DNA from: Aster yellows witches'-broom phytoplasma AYWB
Lineage (GTDB): Bacteria; Bacillota_I; Bacilli_A; Acholeplasmatales; Acholeplasmataceae
Reading direction: 5' to 3'
Assembly: GCF_000012225.1 (NCBI RefSeq)
Contig: NC_007716.1
Span: 558,001-622,000 of the forward strand
Length of the DNA: 64,000 nt
Below the pieces are notes generated by a model, which saw only the letters and a list, made by a program, of their open reading frames with translations, was not told where the DNA came from and searched no databases. The number at the start of each line of letters is the position of its first letter. The first letter of the stretch is position 1. The position numbers were made by a program, and so were the translations under genes. Below, in pieces: positions 1-8,658 of this stretch.

Positions 1-237
1 ACAAAGGCTCATTAAAGCTAACATAAAAAAAAGATAAAATAAAGTAATGTATTTGGGATTTGCAAAAATAAAAGCTTGCTTTTGGGCGATATGATCAACA
101 TTAATAGGCAGTTTTAAAATAAAAACTAACAACAGCATAAAAGCAAGAATTTTGATAGAAGGATGGAGTTGGTACAAAAAACAACGCGATAAAGGGGCGC
201 GGGATAAATTATTATTTGTAAAATCATTATTTTTCAT
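1..237 (-). CDS. ecfT: ECF transporter transmembrane component EcfT (N-terminal part, runs off the window)
   Basis: Only the first 79 codons are in the window; the gene continues past base 1. In the ECF complex EcfT is the membrane scaffold that couples the two ATPases to exchangeable vitamin-binding S components. The visible part shows the typical start of the family: a short polar N-terminus, then a Ser/His/Pro segment (YQLHPSIKILAFMLLL) entering the first membrane helix, a second hydrophobic stretch near residues 60-79. The ATG at 235-237 lies 12 bp after the stop of the second ATPase gene, so all three are one operon, in the usual ecfA1-ecfA2-ecfT order. Assignment rests on this context plus the N-terminal motif. 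Confidence 0.85.
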   Translation of the reverse strand, partial: MKNNDFTNNNLSRAPLSRCFLYQLHPSIKILAFMLLLVFILKLPINVDHIAQKQAFIFANPKYITLFYLFFMLALMSLC

Positions 238-249
238 CAATAATACCTT

Positions 250-1110
250 TTAGCAATAAAATTCTTTTAAATATTGAGCAAGGGTGATAAAACAATAGTG
301 TGCTTTAAAAGGAATTCCTAAAGTTTGATTTAAATGTTTTAAAATTTTAAAAGTATCAGGAATATCTAAGTTAAATTGCTCAAAGTGGGAGTGTTCAAAA
401 AAATTTTCTTTTGTACCATCAAAAAGCAATTTTCCTTGAGACAAAACCAAAACACGTTTTGCATATTGGGCAACCAAATTCATATCATGAGTAATAATGA
501 TAATGGTTTTGTGAAATGTTTGATGCAAAATTTGTAAAAATTCCATAATATCAGAACTACTTTCCAAATCAAGACCACGTGTAGGTTCATCAAGGATTAA
601 AATATCAGGCTGCATGGCTAAAATACCTGCAATAGCTACTTTTCTTTGTTGCCCATCGCTAATTTGAAAGGGAGATTTTTGATGTAAAGCAGGAGGAATG
701 TTGATTTGTTCTAAAGTTTTGAGAGCTTGTTTTTGGGCTTGTTGTTTGTTATTTAAAAAAACTTCAGCTCCAAACATTACATCTTTTAAAACAGTTGTTT
801 CAAATAATTGATATTCAGGGAATTGGAAAACTAAGCCTAATTTTTGGCGCAAAGGAACTAATAGCTCTTTTTTGGTTTTAGAAGTTATGGTAGTGCCGTA
901 AGCTGTTACTTTTCCTATATTTGTGGTAAGCAAAGCATTCATTAATTGCACTAAAGTCGATTTGCCTGAGCCGGTTTTCCCCACTAAAGCAATAAATTCA
1001 TTTTGAGAATTAATTTTTAAATTAATATCAGATAAAGCGGCAGCTTTTGTTTGGGTGGGCTGGATTTTTTTATTATAATAAAAGCTTACTTTTTCAAATT
1101 GTATTGCCAT
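250..1110 (-). CDS. ecfA2: ECF transporter ATP-binding subunit EcfA2 (CbiO family)
   Basis: One of two ABC ATPases that power ECF vitamin uptake at the inner face of the membrane. The 286-residue protein has Walker A GKTGSGKST at residues 44-52, a Q-loop near FQFPEYQ (95-101), Walker B LILDEP at 171-176 and the H-loop histidine in IIITHD. The ABC signature is ISDGQQRKVAIAG (150-162) rather than LSGGQ, a degenerate signature of the kind that marks one of the two ATP sites in asymmetric ABC pairs. The ATG overlaps the end of ecfA1 by 25 bp and has its own AAAGGA site 7 nt upstream, suggesting translational coupling. No truncation is seen. Confidence 0.93.
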   Translation of the reverse strand: MAIQFEKVSFYYNKKIQPTQTKAAALSDINLKINSQNEFIALVGKTGSGKSTLVQLMNALLTTNIGKVTAYGTTITSKTKKELLVPLRQKLGLVFQFPEYQLFETTVLKDVMFGAEVFLNNKQQAQKQALKTLEQINIPPALHQKSPFQISDGQQRKVAIAGILAMQPDILILDEPTRGLDLESSSDIMEFLQILHQTFHKTIIIITHDMNLVAQYAKRVLVLSQGKLLFDGTKENFFEHSHFEQFNLDIPDTFKILKHLNQTLGIPFKAHYCFITLAQYLKEFYC

Positions 1111-1901
1111 AAAATATCCTTTAAATTTTCTAACATTTGATTATTTTTAATTTTTTTGGTGGTGCTGTCTTTTAAAATTTCATAGTAAAGCTGCAATGAT
1201 AAAGGGGGGGTTAATTTATATTGTTGCAAAAATAAAGGGTCTTGCAAAAGGTTTTTAGGTGGTCTTTGGGTAATTAATTTTCCTTGATAAAGAACAATAA
1301 TTTCATCACTTTTAGAGGCAAAATCTAAATCATGAGTAATGGTAATCAAAATTTTATTTTTAATGGTTTGAATAATTTTTTGCACTTCCAAAGCACCTTG
1401 AGGATCTAAAAAAGAAGTTGCTTCATCAAAGATAATAATTTCAGGTTCCATAGCTAAAATGGAGGCAATTGTTACACGTTGTTTTTGTCCTCCTGAAAGT
1501 TGATTCACGTTTTTATCTAATAAATCATCTATTTTTACCATTTTTGCATATTTCAAAACTTTGGCTATAATTTCTTCTCTACAAACATTATAATTTTCCA
1601 ATCCAAACGCAATATCTTCTCTTACAGTAAGTCCTGTAAACTGATAATCAGGATTTTGGAAAACAATACCTATTTTAGGTCGCAAAATAGGCAAATTTTT
1701 TTCATTTAAAACGATATTGTCAATTACAATTTGTCCTTTGTTAAAAGCCAGCAGTCCTAATAAAATTTTGGCTAAAGTAGATTTTCCCGAGCCATTATGA
1801 CCAACAATAGAAACCCAAGAATTATTTTGAATGGTTAAATTAATATCTTTGAGAATAGGATTGCAACCATAATAAAAAGTTAAATTTTGAATAGATATCA
1901 T
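1086..1901 (-). CDS. ecfA1: ECF transporter ATP-binding subunit EcfA1 (CbiO family)
   Basis: Partner ATPase of the ECF module. From the chosen start it has 271 residues with Walker A GHNGSGKST (34-42), a canonical LSGGQKQR signature, Walker B IIIFDEAT and a switch histidine in ITITHD. An upstream ATG at 1953-1955 would add 18 Lys/Arg-rich residues not typical of the family and lacks a ribosome site. The ATG at 1899-1901 gives the expected MISIQNLTFYYG start, so that start is preferred, although its own AAAG site is weak. It sits downstream of the S components and pepF and overlaps ecfA2 by 25 bp. The canonical signature contrasts with the altered one in EcfA2. Confidence 0.92.
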   Translation of the reverse strand: MISIQNLTFYYGCNPILKDINLTIQNNSWVSIVGHNGSGKSTLAKILLGLLAFNKGQIVIDNIVLNEKNLPILRPKIGIVFQNPDYQFTGLTVREDIAFGLENYNVCREEIIAKVLKYAKMVKIDDLLDKNVNQLSGGQKQRVTIASILAMEPEIIIFDEATSFLDPQGALEVQKIIQTIKNKILITITHDLDFASKSDEIIVLYQGKLITQRPPKNLLQDPLFLQQYKLTPPLSLQLYYEILKDSTTKKIKNNQMLENLKDILWQYNLKK

Positions 1902-2085
1902 AACTTTAAATTTTTTCTTTCTTTGTTTGAATGTTTGATAGTTGTGAAGGGGCATTTTTGAAATAGTTGATTTATTTTGAGTAGTTATAAATTTGAAAAA
2001 AAGAAAACCACTTTTGCAACGAATCGTAAATCACAATATAAAATAAAAAATAAGATTGAGTTTTTATGAAAAGGTGGAAAAATTT

Positions 2086-3789
2086 TTATAAAATGGAGTA
2101 ATTAAATTTAGTATCATCAATTTTTTGCAAATAACAAGTTACAAAAGAAACGATGTTTTTTAAATGATTGGGTTCAAAAGGATTAGTAAGTCCTGTAGTT
2201 TTTAAAAGGTTTAAAAAAGTTTGTGAACCGCCTAATTGACATAATTTTAAGTACTTTTGCCAAGTATGGGAATAATCTTGTTGACTTAAAAGCCAAATTT
2301 CTAAAGCACAAATTTGGGCTAAAGTATAGTCAATGTAGTAGAAAGGAGTAGAAAAAATGTGGCTTTGGCGAAACCAAAAAGTACCTTTTTCTAAAAAAGG
2401 GTCGCCTTCATAAGTTTCTAACAACAAATATTCTTTTTCCAAATTTCGCCAACATTCTTTTCTTTGGGCGACAGTCATTTGAGGATTTTGATAAACTTCA
2501 TGTTGAAAATGATCCACTAAAGCACCATAAAGTAAAAAATTAAGGGATTGATATAAATGTAGAAATTGATATTTGTCTACATCTTGAGCAAAAAAATCTT
2601 TTACCCACGGATAAGCTAAAAATTCCATTCCCATAGAACTAATTTCAGCTGCTTCTAAAGTAGGCCAACGATATTCAGGAATTAAATGACGGCTTTGATA
2701 AACTTGGAAGGCATGCCCTATTTCATGAGTCAAAACTTCTACATCATGGCTTGTGCCATTAAAATTAGCAAAAACAAAAGGAGCGTTATATTTAGGAAGA
2801 TAAGTGCAGTATCCACCGCCTGTTTTGTTGGGTTTACTATCTAGATCTAATAAGTTTTTTTCTAAGAGAAAATCAAAAAATATTTTGGTTTGGAGAGACA
2901 TTGCATGATACATTTTTTGTGTTTGGGATAATTGAAAAACAACTCCTCCTTGAGGTTTGGGATTGCCACTTACAAAATTAAAACTTTTGTCATAGCTTTC
3001 CAATTTAGCAATGCCTAAATGTTTGGATTTACGTTTTTGAGTCATGGTATAAAACGGCAAAACATGTTTTAAAATGTTGGTACGATAATCTGCAATTTGG
3101 TTAGCATCGTAATCAGTTCGTCCTAAAAGATCATAACCTAAGGCAACAAAGTTGGAATATCCCAATATTTGAGCCATCTTAGTACGCGTTTTCACTAAAT
3201 GGTCATAAATAAGATCGTATTCTTTTTCGTTTTTAGCAAAAAAATGCGAAACAGCTAATTGGGCGTTTTTTCTAGTTTGCCTTTGGGATGATTCCAAAAA
3301 AGGAGACATTTGACTTAAATTATAAATTTTACCTTCAAAAGAAACAGAAAAATCAGAAATTAATTTTTGATATTTGGTTGTTAAAGCATTTTCTTCTTTT
3401 AAATAAGGAATAATTTTGGGGTCAAATGTTTTTAAAAATAGTTTGGTTTGATCAAATAACAAGGAACCAAATTCTTGAACTAAGGCGTCATAATATTTAC
3501 TTTTTATCATAGTTTGACTAAATTGATGTTGCAATTCGGTTATCAAAGGAGCATTTTGGTCACAAAAATGTTTTTCTTCTTGATAAAAAGTATCTTTTAC
3601 ATCTAGGCTATGCCTAATTTCTGCCAAAGTAAACATGGAATTGATGTCGTCCATTAATGAATTAAGACGGTTAATAATTTTAATTTGTTCTGGTAAGGAA
3701 ACATCCAAAAAAGACTCTATCATATACAAAATAGTTTGTTTGGTTTGATTAATATCAACTCTTTGATATTCAAAATCTTGAAATTTCAC
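2086..3789 (-). CDS. pepF: Oligoendopeptidase F (M3 family zinc metallopeptidase)
   Basis: Cytoplasmic metallopeptidase that cuts short peptides, supplying amino acids to an organism dependent on import. The 567-residue protein carries the zinc site HEIGH at residues 355-359 (catalytic E356) and the third ligand in the EISSMGMEF block (E382), 23 residues after E359, matching family M3. Length fits PepF. The C-terminal part (430-560) has the aromatic-rich helical segments of the family. It lies between S-component genes and the ECF ATPases, on the same strand and with gaps of about 100-185 bp; this arrangement gives no direct functional link. Confidence 0.92.
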   Translation of the reverse strand: MKFQDFEYQRVDINQTKQTILYMIESFLDVSLPEQIKIINRLNSLMDDINSMFTLAEIRHSLDVKDTFYQEEKHFCDQNAPLITELQHQFSQTMIKSKYYDALVQEFGSLLFDQTKLFLKTFDPKIIPYLKEENALTTKYQKLISDFSVSFEGKIYNLSQMSPFLESSQRQTRKNAQLAVSHFFAKNEKEYDLIYDHLVKTRTKMAQILGYSNFVALGYDLLGRTDYDANQIADYRTNILKHVLPFYTMTQKRKSKHLGIAKLESYDKSFNFVSGNPKPQGGVVFQLSQTQKMYHAMSLQTKIFFDFLLEKNLLDLDSKPNKTGGGYCTYLPKYNAPFVFANFNGTSHDVEVLTHEIGHAFQVYQSRHLIPEYRWPTLEAAEISSMGMEFLAYPWVKDFFAQDVDKYQFLHLYQSLNFLLYGALVDHFQHEVYQNPQMTVAQRKECWRNLEKEYLLLETYEGDPFLEKGTFWFRQSHIFSTPFYYIDYTLAQICALEIWLLSQQDYSHTWQKYLKLCQLGGSQTFLNLLKTTGLTNPFEPNHLKNIVSFVTCYLQKIDDTKFNYSIL

Positions 3790-3886
3790 TTTGGTTTAAT
3801 CCTATTTTTTAATTTTTATTTATTTTGATTTGAAAAAAATTTTATTGTCGAATAACTATATTTTAATTATAAATTAATAAATTTGA

Positions 3887-4546
3887 TTATTTCTTATCGA
3901 ATTCATAAGTATCCGCTAAAAATTGCAATCTTTTAAACAGCTCCTTTAAAAGGATAACTACAAAAAAGGAAGTCACAAACACTAATGATAATCTAATAAA
4001 CAAATCTACTTTGAGCATTTCAATCAAAATTGTTTTCATTGGAGTTTTAACTTGCCAAGTTGTTTTTTTAAAAAGATCTATTTTTAAACGATATTTTAAT
4101 ACATTAAACCAATTACATACTTGATACAATCCAGAAACAAGGGTAATTACTAAATAAAATTTTAAAAAATAGTCTTTTTTTTGCAACAATAAACCAGTCA
4201 ACAAAGCAAAGCAAATAACACAAGAAAGATTGGCAAAAGGTTCAAATCCAAAACTTTGAGTTTTGGGCATTAAATAAAAACCGATAGCCTCTGCCAAAGA
4301 AGCCCCAATGCAAGAAAGATACCAAGGAACATAAAAAGACATTACAATTAAAGGCAAAAAGCGCACATATACAAGAAAATCCGTATGGATTCTAAAAATC
4401 TTTAACCCTGGTATAGTTGTAAAAGTAGTTGTTTGATTACCAAATGTATAAAAAACTTTAGTTAAAATAATTGATAAAGAAGTTAGATAAGAAGTGAGGA
4501 TGATTTGTCTTAAAAGTTTTTGATTGCGATTAAAATTATTATTCAT
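3887..4546 (-). CDS. ECF transporter S component, FolT-like (putative folate)
   Basis: Predicted 219-residue integral membrane protein with five to six hydrophobic segments (about 12-32, 58-75, 77-95, 105-122, 130-148, 180-203). The region FLPLIVMSFYVPWYLSCIGA followed by SLAEAIGFYLMPK and then FANLSCVICFALLTGLLLQ matches the layout of folate-family S components (helix, short loop, acidic residue, Pro-containing loop, helix). S components bind one vitamin each and dock to the EcfA1-EcfA2-EcfT module encoded 2 kb downstream on the same strand. Substrate is inferred from the helix pattern and is not certain; another small vitamin is possible. Confidence 0.75.
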   Translation of the reverse strand: MNNNFNRNQKLLRQIILTSYLTSLSIILTKVFYTFGNQTTTFTTIPGLKIFRIHTDFLVYVRFLPLIVMSFYVPWYLSCIGASLAEAIGFYLMPKTQSFGFEPFANLSCVICFALLTGLLLQKKDYFLKFYLVITLVSGLYQVCNWFNVLKYRLKIDLFKKTTWQVKTPMKTILIEMLKVDLFIRLSLVFVTSFFVVILLKELFKRLQFLADTYEFDKK

Positions 4547-4638
4547 AGTTTTTCTCTTTTCTTTGTGTATGTAATTTTATTATTTATATTAATAAAATGT
4601 TCTTTGACAACATTGATAAAAAAAAGAGGGGGCTAAAA

Positions 4639-5319
4639 TTATCTATAATAGTTAAGGTAGGTTTTAATTCTAGGATTTAAGAAAAACAAAAAAATAAAAA
4701 TAAAGGAAAAAGTATTAAAAACAGGGATTAAATTATAACACAAACACCAAATAATAGGGTTGTAGTTTAATGGAGCTAAAAAGGGGAAATAATTTTGTTT
4801 ATTTGTAATAAGGGGCAACCAAATAAAATAAGAAGCTAAACATTTAAAAGCAAAAACAAAGGTAAAGACTATTAATAAATTAAGTAAAATTCTTTTATAA
4901 TTATCAAAATATTTTAAATTAGGGGTGTAAAAAACAAAAGAAAGACTATAAGATAAATCAACTAAAAGATAATCTAAAAGCAAAACTGCAATTTGTTGTA
5001 AGGGAGGCATTTTTTGGTCTTGCATATAAGCTAAAATGTTGTTTGATTCACTTAAAAAAATAGCTTTAAATAGGTGAAACAAAGCATAAAGAGAACAAAA
5101 AAGAAAGCTATGTTTTTTTCCCAATAAAAAACCAATTAAAATTAAGGGAAGGAGAGAAACTTTAATAAAAGAACCTATATTTGCTCCCATTTTGGCAATA
5201 CCTAACTTATCATAGGCAAATTCTAACACAATTGTTAATCCTAACAAAGTAGAAGCAATAATGTGTTTTTGCAAGGGAGAAAAGAAAACTTTTGTTGCTT
5301 TGTTATTGGTTTTTAGCAT
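4639..5319 (-). CDS. ECF transporter S component, ThiT-like (putative thiamine)
   Basis: Predicted 226-residue membrane protein with about six helices. The order GSFIKVSLLPLILIGFLLG (residues about 49-67), then LFCSLYALFHLFKAIFL, then LQQIAVLLLDYLLVDLSY resembles thiamine S components, where a G-S-x-x-x-P-L-L segment and an L-x-x-L-L-D-Y segment are conserved. It would supply thiamine through the shared ECF module. No recognisable TPP riboswitch was found upstream; instead a short reading frame ends 7 bp before this ATG (5326-5445). The ribosome site is weak (AGAAAG), so translation may be coupled to that short frame. Confidence 0.7.
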   Translation of the reverse strand: MLKTNNKATKVFFSPLQKHIIASTLLGLTIVLEFAYDKLGIAKMGANIGSFIKVSLLPLILIGFLLGKKHSFLFCSLYALFHLFKAIFLSESNNILAYMQDQKMPPLQQIAVLLLDYLLVDLSYSLSFVFYTPNLKYFDNYKRILLNLLIVFTFVFAFKCLASYFIWLPLITNKQNYFPFLAPLNYNPIIWCLCYNLIPVFNTFSFIFIFLFFLNPRIKTYLNYYR

Positions 5320-5325
5320 ATGAGA

Positions 5326-5445
5326 TTAATTTCTTTCTAAAAAAATATCAAAATTACTTTTCATCAAGTAAAGTAATAATTGAGGTAAAAAAATAAAATA
5401 AGGGGCGGAAACGGAGAAATAAAGAATGGGGATGATCGCCGCCAA
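5326..5445 (-). pseudogene. Short hydrophobic reading frame in the leader of the ThiT-like gene (remnant or small membrane peptide)
   Basis: A minus-strand frame open from about 5480 to the TAA at 5326-5328 encodes a hydrophobic peptide with two short membrane-like segments (AAIIPILYFSVSAPYFIF, then LPQLLLYLMK) ending in LERN. Base use differs from the surrounding DNA: 5402-5443 is a local G+C-rich patch. There is no ATG; the only plausible start is TTG at 5443-5445, without a good ribosome site. It could be the tail of a decayed membrane gene or a translated leader peptide of the next gene. Coding is suggested by the run of ordinary codons, not proven. Confidence 0.35.
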
Positions 5446-5542
5446 TAGAAAATTATTAATAAAAGATATTGATAATAAATTTAATTAATAATAAGGTGAT
5501 AGCAATATTTTATAATGGTCGCAAAGGAGAAAATAAAGAAAG

Positions 5543-5567
5543 TAGACCACTTTCAAAAAATGGTCTA
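5543..5567 (-). terminator. Terminator-like hairpin after gapA
   Basis: TAGACCA and TGGTCTA form a 7-bp stem with an 11-nt loop, followed on the minus strand by a T-rich tract (CTTTCTTTATTTTC). It lies about 40 bp after the gapA stop. Confidence 0.6.
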
Positions 5568-5606
5568 AGGAGTTTTATTTATAAAAAAGATAGATTCTAA
5601 AAATTA

Positions 5607-6614
5607 TTAAACTAAAGTTGCTACTTTGTGAAGCAATCTTACTAATTGACTAACATAACTCATTTCATTGTCATACCAAGATATTAATTTAATAAATTTA
5701 GGTTTTTCTTTGAGGACTTGCAAAGTGTGAGAATCATATAAAGAACCATAACTTGTTCCAATAACATCCGAGGAAACAATAGGATCTGTAATGTAGGCTA
5801 AAGTTTCATTAGCAGCTTTTTTAAAAGCTGCATTGATGGTTTCTGGAGTAGTTTCTTGGATAAGTTCTGCGGTAATGTCAACTAAAGACCCTGTAATTGT
5901 AGGAACTCTAATTGCTGTACCATCCAGTTTTCCTTTTAATTCAGGAATAACTAAACTAATAGCTTTGGCAGCTCCAGTAGAACTTGGCACCATATTAAAG
6001 GCTGCAGCTCTACCACGACGTGTCCAAATGCCTTTGGGATGGTTTTGATCAATTAAACTTTGGTCGCTGGTGTAACTGTGAACAGTAGTCATAAAAGCTT
6101 GGTTGATGCCAAAATTATCATTTAAGACTTTAACAACAGGCGCCAAACAGTTAGTAGTACACGAAGCCCCACTTACAATGGCGTCTTCTTTGGTTAGGAT
6201 TTGATCATTAACATTGTAAACAACTGTTTTTACATCCCCAATAGCAGGAGCACTAATTAACACTTTTTTAGCTCCAGCTTCTAAATGAAAAGATGCTTTT
6301 TCTTTGCTAGTAAAAAAACCTGTACATTCTAAAACAATATCTACTCCTAGTTTTTTCCAAGGTAAACATTGAGGGTTTTTTTCTCGAAATACAGGAATTT
6401 TTTGTCCTTCAACTACTAAATAGTTGTCTTCAAAACTAACAGCGTCTAATTTGTAAGGTTTTTGAATGCTGTCGTATTTTAATAAATAAGAAATAGTTTC
6501 TAAAGTTGCTAAATCATTAATAGCTACTACTTCAAATTTAGGATTTCCAAAAACAAGACGAAATGCTAATTTACCGATACGCCCAAAACCATTAATTGCT
6601 ACTTTAACTTTCAT
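5607..6614 (-). CDS. gapA: Glyceraldehyde-3-phosphate dehydrogenase
   Basis: Phosphorylating, NAD-dependent glycolytic enzyme. The 335-residue protein has the Rossmann start VAINGFGRIGKLAFR (4-18), the NAD-selecting acidic residue in AINDLA (D34), the active site SCTTNCLAP with catalytic C152, and the base H179 in TTVHSY; the C-terminus contains the expected WYDNEMSYVSQLV. Full length for the family. It follows pgk by 137 bp on the same strand, with an AAGAGG ribosome site, and is followed by a hairpin terminator, so pgk-gapA is likely one transcript. Confidence 0.98.
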   Translation of the reverse strand: MKVKVAINGFGRIGKLAFRLVFGNPKFEVVAINDLATLETISYLLKYDSIQKPYKLDAVSFEDNYLVVEGQKIPVFREKNPQCLPWKKLGVDIVLECTGFFTSKEKASFHLEAGAKKVLISAPAIGDVKTVVYNVNDQILTKEDAIVSGASCTTNCLAPVVKVLNDNFGINQAFMTTVHSYTSDQSLIDQNHPKGIWTRRGRAAAFNMVPSSTGAAKAISLVIPELKGKLDGTAIRVPTITGSLVDITAELIQETTPETINAAFKKAANETLAYITDPIVSSDVIGTSYGSLYDSHTLQVLKEKPKFIKLISWYDNEMSYVSQLVRLLHKVATLV

Positions 6615-6751
6615 AATTAATTAAACCTCTTTTTCTTTTTTTATATTTTTTTAATGTAAATAATGGATCTATTTATTTTTTGTGATGTTTGTAATATTTA
6701 GTAATTTTAAAAAATGATTGAAAAATAAAATAAAAATAGGGGGGGTTGTGA

Positions 6752-7948
6752 TTACAGTTTTTCAATGCATGAAAGCCCCGGCATTGGTTTACCTTCTAAA
6801 AATTCTAAAAAAGCGCCCCCACCAGTAGAAATATGGCTGAAATTTTGATCTAGACCGTATTTAAAGACTGAAGCAGCACTATCGCCGCCACCAATAATAG
6901 TAGTTTTATTGGGTGAAAGATTACTTATTGTTTGGGCTAAAGCTTTGGTTCCTTTAGAAAATTGTTCAAATTCAAACACTCCTACAGGACCATTCCAAAC
7001 AACCGTTTGAGCCGTTTGTAAATGAGTTGTGAAAAGTTCAATTGTTTTAGGTCCAATATCAAGTCCCATTACATCATCAGGAATATTATCATAACTATAA
7101 ACAGCTACTTGTGTTGTTGGCGAAAATTCTTTTCCACAAACAAAATCTTTAGGTAAAACGATTTTTTTGACTTCTGGAGAAGCTAATAATTCTTTTACTA
7201 AAGGGATTTTGTCTGCTTCTAGCAAACTAGTACCTATGTTAAAACCTTTGGCTTTAAGACAAGTATAGCTCATTCCTCCACCTATCAAAAGAACATCAAC
7301 TTTTTGCAAAAGGCTGCGAATAACTCCAATTTTGTCAGATACTTTGGAGCCACCCAAAACAGCAACCAAAGGTCTTTGAGGAGTTTGTACAATTTTTTTT
7401 AAAAAAGATATTTCTTTTTCGACCAAAAAACCAAAACATTTTTCTTTGATATATGTTGCAATGCCTACATTAGAAGCATGGGTGCGGTGGCATGTTCCAA
7501 AAGCATCATTGACAAAAATATCACCTAAAGATGCCCAATATTTGCCTAATTCGGGGTCGTTTTTACTTTCTTTTTTGAAAGGAACATCTTCAAAACGAGT
7601 GTTTTGTACTACTAACACATCCCCTGGAAGCATCTTGCAAACAGCTTGATTTAAGATTTTTCCTTGGGTTTCTGGAACAAACTTTACTTTTTGTTGCAAA
7701 TGAAAAGCAATTTTTTCAGCTACCACTTGCAAGCTAAAATGGACTTTATCAGCTTCAGTTTTTACACGTCCCAAATGAGAAAAAATAATAACTTTAGTTT
7801 TTTGCTTAACCAAATATTGTAAAGTGGGTAAAATAGCCTTAATTCTGTTGTCATCTGTGATAACGCCGTTTTCTAAAGGAACATTTAGGTCTGCTCGTAA
7901 TAAAACTTTTTTATTTGTAATGTTCATATTAGTTAAGGATTTTGTCAT
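6752..7948 (-). CDS. pgk: Phosphoglycerate kinase
   Basis: Makes ATP from 1,3-bisphosphoglycerate and ADP in glycolysis. The 398-residue protein has the signature VLLRADLNVPL near the N-terminus, the substrate-site arginine block SHLGR, the domain linker with VAVLGGSKVSDKI and the nucleotide-binding GGGDSAAS near the C-terminus. Full length. It lies upstream of gapA; GAAAGG 8-9 nt before the ATG is the ribosome site. The 710 bp between it and fba contain a broken gene. Confidence 0.98.
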   Translation of the reverse strand: MTKSLTNMNITNKKVLLRADLNVPLENGVITDDNRIKAILPTLQYLVKQKTKVIIFSHLGRVKTEADKVHFSLQVVAEKIAFHLQQKVKFVPETQGKILNQAVCKMLPGDVLVVQNTRFEDVPFKKESKNDPELGKYWASLGDIFVNDAFGTCHRTHASNVGIATYIKEKCFGFLVEKEISFLKKIVQTPQRPLVAVLGGSKVSDKIGVIRSLLQKVDVLLIGGGMSYTCLKAKGFNIGTSLLEADKIPLVKELLASPEVKKIVLPKDFVCGKEFSPTTQVAVYSYDNIPDDVMGLDIGPKTIELFTTHLQTAQTVVWNGPVGVFEFEQFSKGTKALAQTISNLSPNKTTIIGGGDSAASVFKYGLDQNFSHISTGGGAFLEFLEGKPMPGLSCIEKL

Positions 7949-8144
7949 GCATTTATGCCTTTCACTTAATAAATATTAATTATTTTTAAGTTATTTTTAA
8001 TATAAATTAGTAAATAGTTAGTTTTGATTGTGTCATTTTTATTATAAATTTTTTTTATTTTATCAAATGTTTAGAGTAATAATAATTTTTAAATTATTGA
8101 TTATTATTTTAGTGTTTATGTTTTTTAATTTTTTCGATTGTTGA

Positions 8145-8551
8145 TTATGGCAATTCGTCTTTAATGACATTTAGTTCTTCCAAGCATTGATCAAGTTCAC
8201 CTTCTATAAGGTTTTATTTGCGATTGGTAAAAACTCATATTACAAAAGTTAAAAAAAACATTTCGCCTCTCATTAACCGTTGCTTTTCAAAATCATTAAT
8301 TCTTTCAACAATAAATTGAATTTATAAAGAAGATTTTTCTTTTAATTTGAAATTATCGTATTCAGTTAACCTAATTTTAACATCTTTAATTAACCACTCT
8401 TAATAAAACAAAAAGTTTGGTTTCGTTTTTTCCTTTAAAATAACTGCACAAAGCTAAAATACCAACAAATAATAGTTACAAGTGTTTTAATTGCTAATAA
8501 AACAATAACTATAGTATTGTTGGTGTTCATATTTGTATTAGAACTTACCAT
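8145..8551 (-). pseudogene. Decayed small membrane/coiled-coil protein gene
   Basis: Starting from an ATG at 8549-8551, conceptual translation gives a polar Asn-rich start, a membrane helix (IVIVLLAIKTLVTII), then after a frameshift LALCSYFKGKNETKLFVLL, and after a further shift VKIRLTEYDNFKLKEKSSL and a charged helical part ending VIKDELP at the TAA 8145-8147. At least two frameshifts and three in-frame stops (one TGA, two TAA) interrupt it. The layout (N-terminal helix, coiled coil) recalls small orphan membrane proteins of phytoplasma mobile units. It is clearly dead; the family name is unknown. Confidence 0.7.
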
Positions 8552-8658
8552 ATTTTGGACCTTTCTTCTATAAAATATAAAAAAGGAAGTTTTTTTTAAT
8601 GGTAACTATATTTTTTTAAGGAAGTTATTTAAAATTAGAAATTATTAATATTAAATAA

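Noticed and set aside
5327-5606. TPP riboswitch upstream of the ThiT-like gene
   Set aside because: The conserved CUGAGA and related P2/P4 elements are not present.
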